From Streptomyces sp. NBC_00234 (lineage in GTDB: Bacteria > Actinomycetota > Actinomycetes > Streptomycetales > Streptomycetaceae): 64,000 bases of DNA. Shown here piece by piece: positions 1-7,664 of the stretch; the stretch's first letter is position 1, and the number at the start of each line of letters is the position of its first letter. The notes under the pieces are model-generated. The model saw only the letters and a program-made list of their open reading frames with translations. It did not search any database and was not told the origin of the DNA. The DNA lies in the NCBI RefSeq assembly GCF_036195325.1, contig NZ_CP108101.1, positions 7,502,001 to 7,566,000 of the forward strand. Reading direction: 5' to 3'. The position numbers and the translations under genes are program-made.

Positions 1-1032
1 GGGCGGCGTGTAGTCGGTCCCCACGGGAAGCAGGATGTTGCGCGTCGCGGACACCTTCCGCATCAGCCGGTACAGCTCCAGGACCGCGTCCTGCGCCTCC
101 TCCGCCGTCGTCGCGCTGTCCATCCACCAGCCCGCGCTGTAGTGCGCAGGCATGTAGTGGGTCAGCACCCCGCGCCCGCTGGGCGAGAGCCACTCGAACT
201 CGGCCGGGAACTGCATCCCCGACGGGTCGCCCCAGCCGTCCTGCTCCCGGTCGCGGTCGGTGAGCATCGGTCCCCACTGGTGGTACGGGCCCCGTGCCCA
301 CGACGAGGAGGTCAGCCCGGCGTCGGCGACCAGGCCGGGGAACTGCGGGTCGTGGCCGAAGACGTCCAGCTGCCAGGCGGTCTGCGGGTCACCGCCCATC
401 ACGCCACGCTGGAAGCCGATCCCGTAGATCAGGTTGCGGACGGTGGATTCGGCGGAGGTGAGGTTGGTGTTCGGCTCGTTGTACGTGCCGCCCATCAGCT
501 CGATCCGCCCCTCGGCGAGAAGCCGGCGCAACAGGGTGCGATCGCCGGGATGAGCATCCCAGTACGGCTTGAGGTAGTCGATCTCCGCCAGGACGAACCG
601 GTAGTCGGGGTCCTGGCGGGCGGTCCGCAGATGCAGGCGCATCAACTCGAAGCCGGTCTGCTGGAAGTCGATCCGGAACTGCTGGGCGGTGTCGCCGGAC
701 GCGTCCCAGGTCGTGGTGTACGCGGCCTGGGTGTTCCACCACACCGGGTCGTAGTGGAAGTGCGGCACCATCCACACCGTCCACCCCGGTTCGGCGACGG
801 TGAGCTGCGCCTCCGCCCGCGCGTCGCCTGCCCGGACGGTGATGGGCAGGACCGTGCCGGGTGGGGCGGACTCGACCCGCACGCCGATCTCGCCCGGCAT
901 CCCCTCCCCGTGCACCCCGGGTCCGGTGATGACGACCGGGGCGGGTTCGCTCAGCGCGACCCGAACGACCTGCAGCGGATCGCCCGCCGCTCCGACGAAC
1001 AGGTCGGTCGGCTCGACCTCGATGATGCGCAC
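1..1032 (-). CDS. GH38 alpha-mannosidase (3' end beyond the window)
   Basis: The first 344 codons of a glycoside hydrolase family 38 alpha-mannosidase are present; the gene runs off the left edge, so no stop is seen. After an N-terminal beta domain of about 80 residues comes the zinc-binding HFHYDPVWWN stretch (His93, Asp95), a NEPNTN segment near residue 185, and WQLDVFGHD near residue 220, where Asp223 matches the family's catalytic nucleophile. No signal peptide is visible, so the enzyme is probably cytoplasmic and trims imported manno-oligosaccharides or other alpha-mannosides. The GTG at 1032 is the first in-frame start and lies 4 bases after the stop of the sugar permease gene, so it is the last visible gene of the importer operon. 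The exact linkage hydrolysed is not deducible. Confidence 0.88.
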   Translation of the reverse strand, partial: MRIIEVEPTDLFVGAAGDPLQVVRVALSEPAPVVITGPGVHGEGMPGEIGVRVESAPPGTVLPITVRAGDARAEAQLTVAEPGWTVWMVPHFHYDPVWWNTQAAYTTTWDASGDTAQQFRIDFQQTGFELMRLHLRTARQDPDYRFVLAEIDYLKPYWDAHPGDRTLLRRLLAEGRIELMGGTYNEPNTNLTSAESTVRNLIYGIGFQRGVMGGDPQTAWQLDVFGHDPQFPGLVADAGLTSSSWARGPYHQWGPMLTDRDREQDGWGDPSGMQFPAEFEWLSPSGRGVLTHYMPAHYSAGWWMDSATTAEEAQDAVLELYRLMRKVSATRNILLPVGTDYTPP

Positions 1033-1036
1033 CGTA

Positions 1037-1858
1037 TTAACCCTTCACCGAGCCGGCCATGTTGAACGAGCCGGAGAGGTACTTGTTGACCGCGACGTAG
1101 AGCAGGACAGCGGGGGTGGTGTAGATGACGGAGAACGCGGCGAGCTGCCCGTAGGCGACGCGCCCGTACTGGGAGAAGAACGTGTAGATGGTGACGGCGG
1201 CCGGCTGCTCCTCGGGGGAGTCGAGCAGCACGAACGGGACGAAGAAGTTGCCCCACTGGCCGACGAACACGAAGATCGCGACGACCGCGATGCCCGGGGC
1301 CATCAGCGGGGCGACGACGAACCGCAGCGACTTCATCCAGCCCGCTCCGTCCACCCAGGCGGCCTCTTCGAGGCTGATGGGCACGCCGTCCATGAAGTTC
1401 TTCATCATCCAGATCGAGAACGGCAGCGAACTCGCCGTCAGGAAGAGGACCATCGCGGGCACGGAGCCGTACAGGCTGAAGCGGAAGAACATGGCGTAGA
1501 CGGGGACCATGATCGCGGTCAGCGGGAGCCCGGTGGAGAAGAGCAGGGTGAGCATGAAGTGGCGCTTGAACCGGAGCCGGTAGCGGGAGAGCGGATAGGC
1601 GGCGAGACCGGCCACGACGACGGTGAGGACGGCGGTCCCGCCGGAGATGACGACGGAGTTGAGCAGCGGACCGTACACGGTCTCGTAGGTGAGGACCGCC
1701 GCGAAGTTGTCGAGCGAGAAGGAGAACGAGGGCTCGGCGGCGGGGGAGGAGCCGGGCTGGACGGAGGAGAGCAGCACCCACACGAAGGGGCCGAGAAAGG
1801 ACAGGGTGATCAGCGCGAGTACGGCGTGGGCCGACCAGCGCGTGCCCCAGCGGGTCAT
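1037..1858 (-). CDS. Carbohydrate ABC transporter permease, MalG type
   Basis: A 273-residue inner-membrane permease of the CUT1 family. About six hydrophobic segments are visible, and the EAA loop EEAAWVDGAGWMKSLRFVV, which contacts the ATPase, lies near residue 180. The ATG at 1858 shares one base with the stop of the preceding permease (TGATG), indicating translational coupling. It pairs with the MalF-type permease and the lipoprotein upstream. No ATPase gene is in the operon; in Streptomyces such importers generally rely on the shared ATPase MsiK, which is not in this window. Substrate is inferred to be a mannoside because of the adjoining GH38 gene. Confidence 0.93.
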   Translation of the reverse strand: MTRWGTRWSAHAVLALITLSFLGPFVWVLLSSVQPGSSPAAEPSFSFSLDNFAAVLTYETVYGPLLNSVVISGGTAVLTVVVAGLAAYPLSRYRLRFKRHFMLTLLFSTGLPLTAIMVPVYAMFFRFSLYGSVPAMVLFLTASSLPFSIWMMKNFMDGVPISLEEAAWVDGAGWMKSLRFVVAPLMAPGIAVVAIFVFVGQWGNFFVPFVLLDSPEEQPAAVTIYTFFSQYGRVAYGQLAAFSVIYTTPAVLLYVAVNKYLSGSFNMAGSVKG

Positions 1859-2778
1859 CAGGACTCCACCTTGATCAGTCGCAGGTAGACCAGCGAGAAG
1901 AGGGCGCCGACGACCAGCATCACCAGGGCCATGGCACTGCCGTAGCCGATCTCGAAGTACCGGAACGCCTGCTCGTACATGTACAGCGGGGTGGTCTGGC
2001 TGGCCTCGCCCGGTCCGCCGCCGGTCAGGGCGTAGATCAGGCCGAAACTCGCCAGGGTCTGCAGCGTGGTCAGCATCAGGTTGGACAGCACCGAGCGACG
2101 GATCAGCGGCAGGGTGACGCTGAAGAACGTGCGCGTCGTGGACGCGCCGTCGACCTTCGCCGCCTCCAGGAGGTCGCGCGGCACCTCGGAGAGCGCCGCC
2201 GAGTACACGAGCATCGAGAACGCGGTGCCGCGCCACACGTTGGCGAGGATCACCGCGAAGAGCGGCGAGGTGACCAGCCACTCCTGCTGGATCCCGAACA
2301 CCGAGTTCACGGTGCCCTCGTCGCCGAGGAACGAGAACCAGCAGGCGGCGGCGACCACTTCGGGCATCACCCACGCGGCGATGACCACCCCGTTCACCAC
2401 GCCGCGCACCGCGCGGCTCTTGCCGCGCTGGAGCAGTGCGATGAGCATGCCGAGGACGTTCTGTCCCATGACGGCCGAGCCGAGGACGAAGACGAGGGTA
2501 CGGACCAGTGAGCTGACGAACGCCTCGTCGTCGAAGAGTCTGCTGAAGTTGTCGAGCCCGATGAAGCGGGCGTTGACGGACGCCGACCCGGTCAGCGTCT
2601 CGTTCGTGAACGCGACGTACACGCTCCACCCGACCGGCCCCACGAGGAAGATCGCGAGCAGGACGAGTGTGGGGGCCAGGGGGAGCAGCCAGCGCAGGGT
2701 CTTCCCGCGCCGGGCGGGCGACGGTTCCGCTTTCGCGCCCGACGCCCGCTTCGGTCCGGCTGCCGCGGTGAGCGTCAC
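1858..2778 (-). CDS. Carbohydrate ABC transporter permease, MalF type
   Basis: A 306-residue permease with a basic cytoplasmic N-terminus (about 30 residues), then six predicted membrane segments starting with LRWLLPLAPTLVLLAIFLV. The EAA motif EAAKVDGASTTRTFFSVTLP is near residue 205. The ATG at 2778 overlaps the stop of the solute-binding protein gene by four bases (ATGA), so the two are translationally coupled. It forms the heterodimeric channel with the MalG-type partner. A perfect 12-bp palindrome lies 12 bases before its start, inside the upstream gene (listed separately). Confidence 0.93.
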   Translation of the reverse strand: MTLTAAAGPKRASGAKAEPSPARRGKTLRWLLPLAPTLVLLAIFLVGPVGWSVYVAFTNETLTGSASVNARFIGLDNFSRLFDDEAFVSSLVRTLVFVLGSAVMGQNVLGMLIALLQRGKSRAVRGVVNGVVIAAWVMPEVVAAACWFSFLGDEGTVNSVFGIQQEWLVTSPLFAVILANVWRGTAFSMLVYSAALSEVPRDLLEAAKVDGASTTRTFFSVTLPLIRRSVLSNLMLTTLQTLASFGLIYALTGGGPGEASQTTPLYMYEQAFRYFEIGYGSAMALVMLVVGALFSLVYLRLIKVES

Positions 2779-4136
2779 GATGCCTTGCCGACAACGTTGT
2801 CCGCACCTACGGCCCGCTCCACGCCCTTCGCGAACTGCGCTGCCGCCTCCTCCGGAGACTTCGACCCCAGGGTGACCGCTTCCATGGCCTCCTGGATCTG
2901 CGTGGAGACCTTCGGGTACGCCTCGTAGGCGGGCCGGTAGTGCGAGACCTTGGCGAGATCGGTCCAGAACTCCACCGACGGGTTCTCCGCCAGGTACGCC
3001 GGGTCGGCCGCGACGTCCTTGCGGACCGCGAGGTCACCGGTGCCGAGCGAGTACTCCATCGCGTGCTTCTTGTTCATCGCGAAGGTGATGAAGTCGAAGC
3101 CGTCCTGCTTGCGCTTGCTGTACGAACTCACCGCCATCACCCACCCGCCCGACATGCTGACGGCGCCCGGAGCCTCGCCGTTCTGGGTGGGCATGGGGGT
3201 CCAGCCCATCTTCTTCGTCCAGTCGGGCCACGGGGTGGGGCTCGTCGGCTTCCAGGAGCCCGAGGCCCACGCGCCGTCCAGCGCGATGCCGAGCTCGCCC
3301 TTGGGGAACCATTCGAGCAGCACCTTGTCGCCGAGCTTGGCGTTCAGGGCGTCGGCCTTCTTCGGGCCGAGGTCCTCCCGGTAGACGGTGTCGACGAACA
3401 TGAGCGAATCGGTGATCCCCGCGCTGCTGGTCACCCACTTCTCGTTCTCGAACAGCGTCCCGCCGGGCGTCCCGTACAGCAGCATCTCGAAGCCCTGCAT
3501 GGTCGCGGCCTCGCCGAGGATCTTCGTCGAGTACATGGAGAACGGGGTGACGCCGCGCGCCTTGCGCTTGACGGTGCGCGCCGCCTCCAGCACGTCGTCC
3601 CAGGTCTTCGGAGTCCAGGGCAGAGGCAGGCCGGCGGTCTTGAAGACGTCCTTGTGGTACCAGAGTCCGCGGGTGTCGGTCGAGATGGGGACGCCGTACG
3701 TCTTCCCGTCGAGGCCCTGCGCGGCCTTCTGGACGGACTCGGGGAACTGGGCTGTCCAGTCGGGCCACTTGGCGAGGAACTCGTCCAGCGGGGCCAGCTT
3801 CCCCGCCGCTACGTCGGCGTTCACCTGGAAGGTGTCGTGGAGGTAGACGTCGGGGGCGGAGTCGGCGGACCGGTTCAGCAGGGCGAGCTTGGTGTAGTAG
3901 TCCTCGTTGGTTCCCTGGACGGCCGTCAGTTTGACGGTGATGCCGGGGTGGGCGGCCTCGTACTCGGCCTTGGCCCCCTTGAGCGATTTCTCCAGGTGGG
4001 GCCAGGTCGGCTCCACGCGGTAGAGGACCTCGATCTCGTTCGACTTCTTCCCGGATCCACCCGAGCAGCCGGTGACGGCGGTGGCGCCGACGGCTGTCGT
4101 CGCGAGTGCCCCGGCCAGCAGAGTACGCCTCTTCAA
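2775..4136 (-). CDS. Extracellular sugar-binding lipoprotein of ABC importer
   Basis: A family 1 solute-binding protein of 453 residues. The start is set at TTG 4136 because AGGAGGA (4141-4147) sits four bases upstream and the translation then opens directly into a signal peptide, KRRTLLAGALATTAVGATA, ending in the lipobox AVTGC. The KRR pair suggests Tat export. The mature part has the usual DVYLHDTF and GLWYHKDVFKTAGLP-like stretches of CUT1 binding proteins. A longer frame to 4178 lacks a ribosome site. It is the first gene of the importer operon (binding protein, MalF, MalG, GH38) and diverges from a ROK regulator. Substrate is inferred, not proven, to be a manno-oligosaccharide. Confidence 0.92.
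   Translation of the reverse strand: MKRRTLLAGALATTAVGATAVTGCSGGSGKKSNEIEVLYRVEPTWPHLEKSLKGAKAEYEAAHPGITVKLTAVQGTNEDYYTKLALLNRSADSAPDVYLHDTFQVNADVAAGKLAPLDEFLAKWPDWTAQFPESVQKAAQGLDGKTYGVPISTDTRGLWYHKDVFKTAGLPLPWTPKTWDDVLEAARTVKRKARGVTPFSMYSTKILGEAATMQGFEMLLYGTPGGTLFENEKWVTSSAGITDSLMFVDTVYREDLGPKKADALNAKLGDKVLLEWFPKGELGIALDGAWASGSWKPTSPTPWPDWTKKMGWTPMPTQNGEAPGAVSMSGGWVMAVSSYSKRKQDGFDFITFAMNKKHAMEYSLGTGDLAVRKDVAADPAYLAENPSVEFWTDLAKVSHYRPAYEAYPKVSTQIQEAMEAVTLGSKSPEEAAAQFAKGVERAVGADNVVGKAS
2790..2801. promoter_or_regulatory. Perfect palindrome GACAACGTTGTC inside the binding-protein gene
   Basis: A 12-bp perfect palindrome lies in the last codons of the binding-protein gene (encoding ...DNVV...), 12 bases before the MalF start codon. 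It equals the core I remember for a mannan-responsive LacI-family regulator of a cellulolytic Streptomyces. Its location in coding DNA makes chance possible. Confidence 0.35.
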
Positions 4137-4191
4137 CTCGTCCTCCTGGGAACGGTGTTGCGCGCGGTCGTGCCTCAAGTGCCGGGAAACG

Positions 4192-4217
4192 TAAGTCAGT
4201 CTGATTTACTAAGTCAA
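4192..4217. promoter_or_regulatory. Candidate ROK operator and divergent promoter region
   Basis: The divergent spacer between the binding-protein gene and the ROK gene is unusually A/T rich. It contains the palindrome TTTACTAAGTCAA at 4205-4217 (form TTnACTnAGTnAA) and a second half copy, TAAGTCA, at 4192-4198, 18 bp away. The arrangement fits a ROK repressor site that could overlap promoters of both genes; on the minus strand TTGACT (4218-4213) could act as a -35 element. Confidence 0.55.
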
Positions 4218-4240
4218 TACGCTGTGTGATATTGCCGCTC

Positions 4241-5413
4241 ATGCCGATGGGAACGAACCACCCCGGACTCGGGAGTTACAACCAGGCCGTCGTGCTGGAG
4301 ACGATCCATGCCGCGGACGGCATCAGCCGGGTCCAGATCGCCGGCCGTACGGGCCTGACCGCTCAGACCGTCTCCGTGATCGTGCGGCGGCTGCTCGGAG
4401 CCGGCCTGGTGCGGGAGCACGGGACCGCCCCCTCGACCGGCGGCAAACCGCGCACGATCCTGCGGATCGATCCCGACGCCGGATACGCGATCGGGATCCA
4501 TTTCGATCCCGCCGAGATCACCGTGGTCCTGGCCAACCTGGCAGGGGTTCCGGTACGGACCTGCCGCCGCTCCCTGACGGCCGGACTCGGGCCTCCGTCG
4601 GTCATCGCCGCCATGGTGCAAGCGGCACGGTCCCTGCTGGCAGCCGCCCAGCTCCCCGATGCCCGCGTCCTCGGCGTCGGCCTCGCCTGCCCCGGCCCGC
4701 TGGACGCGGACGGCACCATGCACGCGCCGCCTCAGCTGAGCGACTGGGACCGGGTCCCCGTCCGGGCGCTCCTGGAGGAGGCCATCGGCTTCCCGGTCGG
4801 TTTCGACAACGACGCCACCGCCGCCGCGATCGGCGAACGCTGGGCGGGAGCCGGACGATCCGTACCCAGCTACGCCTATCTGTACCTGGGTACGGGCATC
4901 GGCGGCGGTCTCGTCCTCGATCATCAGATCTACCGGGGCCGGTCGCTCGGCGCGGCCGAGTTCGGGCACCTCACGGTGGCTCCCGGCGGGGCCGAGTGCC
5001 ACTGCGGCAACCGGGGCTGTCTGGAAGCCGAATGCCGTCCGGCGGCGATCGAGGCGGCGCACGCCGCGCGAACCGGCCACCGGCTCAGCCATGCCGCGAT
5101 CTGTGCCGCATTCCTCTCCGGGGACGCCGAAGCGGTCGAGACGATCCGGGGCGTCACCGTACGGCTGGCCGACGCCGCGGTGAGCATCGTCAACCTGTTC
5201 GACGTGGACCTCTTGCTGATCGGCGGCCCGGCGATGCGTGAAGCCGCGGGGGCCTTCCGCGATGCCATGGCTGAGGCGGTGAACACCCGTGCCGTCAACC
5301 GCCGTCTGCACCGCGTGCGGGTGGAGATCGCACCGATGGGCGCGGACGCCGCGGCGATCGGTGCGGCCTCGCTCGTCTTCCATTCGGCCTATGCGCCGAC
5401 GCTGCCGGGCTAG
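4241..5413 (+). CDS. ROK-family transcriptional regulator
   Basis: A sugar-responsive regulator of about 390 residues. An N-terminal winged helix-turn-helix (ISRVQIAGRTGLTAQTVSVIVRRLL, broken here at about residues 26-50) is followed by a ROK sugar-kinase-like domain with FDNDATAAAIGE, LGTGIGGG and the zinc motif CHCGNRGCLEAE. Three starts are possible (GTG 4226, ATG 4241, ATG 4247); none has a clear ribosome site, and 4241 was chosen because the protein then begins just before the conserved GLGSYNQ segment. It is divergent from the sugar importer and very probably controls it, with a sugar ligand such as mannose or a mannoside as effector (inference). Confidence 0.9.
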   Translation: MPMGTNHPGLGSYNQAVVLETIHAADGISRVQIAGRTGLTAQTVSVIVRRLLGAGLVREHGTAPSTGGKPRTILRIDPDAGYAIGIHFDPAEITVVLANLAGVPVRTCRRSLTAGLGPPSVIAAMVQAARSLLAAAQLPDARVLGVGLACPGPLDADGTMHAPPQLSDWDRVPVRALLEEAIGFPVGFDNDATAAAIGERWAGAGRSVPSYAYLYLGTGIGGGLVLDHQIYRGRSLGAAEFGHLTVAPGGAECHCGNRGCLEAECRPAAIEAAHAARTGHRLSHAAICAAFLSGDAEAVETIRGVTVRLADAAVSIVNLFDVDLLLIGGPAMREAAGAFRDAMAEAVNTRAVNRRLHRVRVEIAPMGADAAAIGAASLVFHSAYAPTLPG

Positions 5414-5494
5414 GGTCTTTCGTTTGGATCATGCCGGGGAGGACGTCAGCACTCTTTACACGTGCCCCATGCGTCGCTACCTTCACTGGCTGGT

Positions 5495-5506
5495 GACAAC
5501 GATGTC
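5495..5506. promoter_or_regulatory. Near-palindrome GACAACGATGTC upstream of the GxGYxYP gene
   Basis: TGACAACGATGTCA at 5494-5507 is one base from the fully symmetric GACAACGTTGTC found at 2790. It lies 30 bp before the start codon of the secreted GxGYxYP gene, a normal place for a LacI-type operator. Confidence 0.45.
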
Positions 5507-5536
5507 AACTCCGCACCCGAGGAGCGCTGATCGTCC

Positions 5537-7543
5537 ATGGTGTCCCGAAGAGACTTCCTGCTGACCAACGGAACGATCCTGGCCACGGCCGGACTCGGCT
5601 TCGGCCTTTCCGGCCGCGCCGCTGCCGCCGAACGTGACGACGTCGACCGTCTGCTGCCGAACTTCGGCCGAGCCACGACGCTCGACGTGGCCGATGTGAG
5701 CACCCTCCACGGGGACGATCAGCTGCTGCTGACCACCCTTCAGGGAATCGTCAACCGCCGCCGCCCCCGCCTCTACTTCAACTACGACGCCGGCGGCGTC
5801 GACCTGCGCTGGCTGTCCGGCACCGGCGCCGCCGTCACTCGCCACGACAACGCCCTCGACCTGATCGGGCGCTACCGCGACGAGGTCCGCGGCGCTGTCC
5901 TGTACGACCCCGACGTCCCCGACTCGGTCAACGTCGCCACCACCCTGGCCGGTCTGGAGAACGCCGTCGCGGCCCGCGCCGAACAGGCGAGCCGCTACGG
6001 CCTGAAGGTCGTCGCCGATCTGCGCGGACGTTTCGCCGACGACCCGCAGGAGGTGTACCGCTGGCAGTTGGACAACCTCTTCCCCCGCTGTGCCCACACG
6101 CTGCTGGCCGGTCTTCCGCCCACGAGGACCGTGAAGGTGGACGGGGTCCGGTGGCGGGAGATCGCCCGCGAGCCGAACCGGGTCCGCGACTCCTCCAACC
6201 GGGCGGTGCGCACCTTCGACCTCAGCACCGAACTCCCCGGTACGGACGGGGCGTTCCTCCGCTTCCAGGACTCCCTGGGGGACGACGGCTGGGGCGCTTC
6301 GGTGGGACGGGTGACCGTACGGGCCGACGGCCAGGAGATCGCGTCCTTCGCACCGGGTACGGACGCCGAGGCCCCGTATCTCTTCGACGGGCTCAACTCC
6401 TCCGTCGGCGCCGACGGCAACCGCTTCTGCGACGGCGGCGGCTACTTCGTCTACCGGTTCGCCGCGCCTGCCGGGACCACCCTGCTCACGGTCGACGTCG
6501 ACCTGTGGAACCAGTACCTGGTCACCGCCACGACCACCGCGCCCACCCGCGTCGAGCCCTTCCCTTACTTCCGGGACTACGCGGTCGCCACCCGGGCCAT
6601 GGTGGTGTGGCTGCCGCCCTCGGGAGCCACCGGAGCGCTGCTCGACGAGGTCTTCGACCGGGTCGAGCCGACCACGCCGTACTGCGGATGGTTCTCCAAC
6701 GACGTGGAGGGGGAGTGGGGCGGCGTCGACCGGGCCTCGCAGCACGGAGTGGAAGTGGTGCCCGCCGACTACTACATGAACGCCACCGTGCATGCCGGCG
6801 TCCCGGCGAGGGTCTCCGACCGGGTTCGCCCGCGCCCGAAGGCGACGCTCCGCAACCGGGTGTACCTCACGCTCACCATCGGCGAGGGCGACAACGTCCA
6901 GTACTGCCAGCGCCGCATGCGCGACCTGTGGGACGACCCCGCGCGCGGCCGGGTACCCGTCAACTGGACGGTCAGCCCCCTCCTGGCCGACATCGGGCCG
7001 GCGCTGCTGGCCCACTACCAGCGCACAGCCACCGGCAACGACCTGCTGATCAGCGGCCCGTCCGGGGCCGGATACACCTACCCCGGCTCCTGGCCCGAGG
7101 AGGCGCTCGACGCGTACACCCGGCTTACCGGCGGGTTCCTGCGGCGGACCGGCATGGACCTGGTCTACGCCTACAACCAGCGACTCCAGGAGGGCAACGG
7201 CTGGGTCCCCTTCGACGAGCGCATCGCCCGCTCCTACCGGGACAACACCCCGCTGCGCGGCATCATCCAGTCCTGGGAGACCGGTGACCTGCAGATCCGC
7301 CCCGCCGGCCTGCCGGTGATCGGCAACTACTGGCCGCAGGGCGACGCGGCGGAGTACCGGGACGGTCTGGTGAAGCACATCGAAGGCTGGGACGGGAACG
7401 GCCCCCTCTTCATCGCCGGAGCGGTCAACGCGTGGAACTGGACGCCGAGCGACATCGCCGAGCTGGGCGAACTGCTCACCGACCCGTTCGAGGTGGTGCG
7501 AGGAGACACCTTCTTCGCACTGCTGGACCAGGCCACCCGGTAG
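5537..7543 (+). CDS. Secreted GxGYxYP-family protein (putative glycoside hydrolase)
   Basis: A 668-residue protein with a Tat signal (SRRDFLLTNGTILATAGLGF, ending near AAAA at residue 33). The family signature is seen as SGAGYTYPGSW near residue 508, in the C-terminal TIM-barrel-like GxGYxYP domain; the family is thought to act on carbohydrates but I know of no proven substrate. The region around residues 200-330 looks like an inserted beta domain. ATG 5537 is used; GAGGAG lies about 12 bases upstream, which is rather far. The gene lies between a mannoside importer and a mannanase and has a possible operator upstream, so a role in mannoside breakdown is a reasonable guess. A 14-bp hairpin follows its stop. 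Confidence 0.85.
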   Translation: MVSRRDFLLTNGTILATAGLGFGLSGRAAAAERDDVDRLLPNFGRATTLDVADVSTLHGDDQLLLTTLQGIVNRRRPRLYFNYDAGGVDLRWLSGTGAAVTRHDNALDLIGRYRDEVRGAVLYDPDVPDSVNVATTLAGLENAVAARAEQASRYGLKVVADLRGRFADDPQEVYRWQLDNLFPRCAHTLLAGLPPTRTVKVDGVRWREIAREPNRVRDSSNRAVRTFDLSTELPGTDGAFLRFQDSLGDDGWGASVGRVTVRADGQEIASFAPGTDAEAPYLFDGLNSSVGADGNRFCDGGGYFVYRFAAPAGTTLLTVDVDLWNQYLVTATTTAPTRVEPFPYFRDYAVATRAMVVWLPPSGATGALLDEVFDRVEPTTPYCGWFSNDVEGEWGGVDRASQHGVEVVPADYYMNATVHAGVPARVSDRVRPRPKATLRNRVYLTLTIGEGDNVQYCQRRMRDLWDDPARGRVPVNWTVSPLLADIGPALLAHYQRTATGNDLLISGPSGAGYTYPGSWPEEALDAYTRLTGGFLRRTGMDLVYAYNQRLQEGNGWVPFDERIARSYRDNTPLRGIIQSWETGDLQIRPAGLPVIGNYWPQGDAAEYRDGLVKHIEGWDGNGPLFIAGAVNAWNWTPSDIAELGELLTDPFEVVRGDTFFALLDQATR

Positions 7544-7614
7544 GCGGAGCCAACGGCCTCCGTGTCGCCAACGAACGTGCTGTTAGCGGACGTTGACGGC
7601 TCGGGCGCCGTGCA

Positions 7615-7650
7615 CCGACCGGCGGGGGAGCACTTCCCCCCGCCGGTCGG
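7615..7650. terminator. Bidirectional hairpin between convergent genes
   Basis: A perfect 14-bp inverted repeat (CCGACCGGCGGGGG at 7615-7628 and its complement at 7637-7650) with an 8-base loop lies between the convergent GxGYxYP and mannanase genes. Confidence 0.75.
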
Positions 7651-7664
7651 CGGATCCGGTCGGT

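Noticed and set aside
5483-7378. Long open frame antisense to the GxGYxYP gene
   Set aside because: High-GC third positions leave antisense frames open; the translation is a low-complexity Val/Gly/Arg mix without motifs, while the plus frame has a Tat signal and a family signature.
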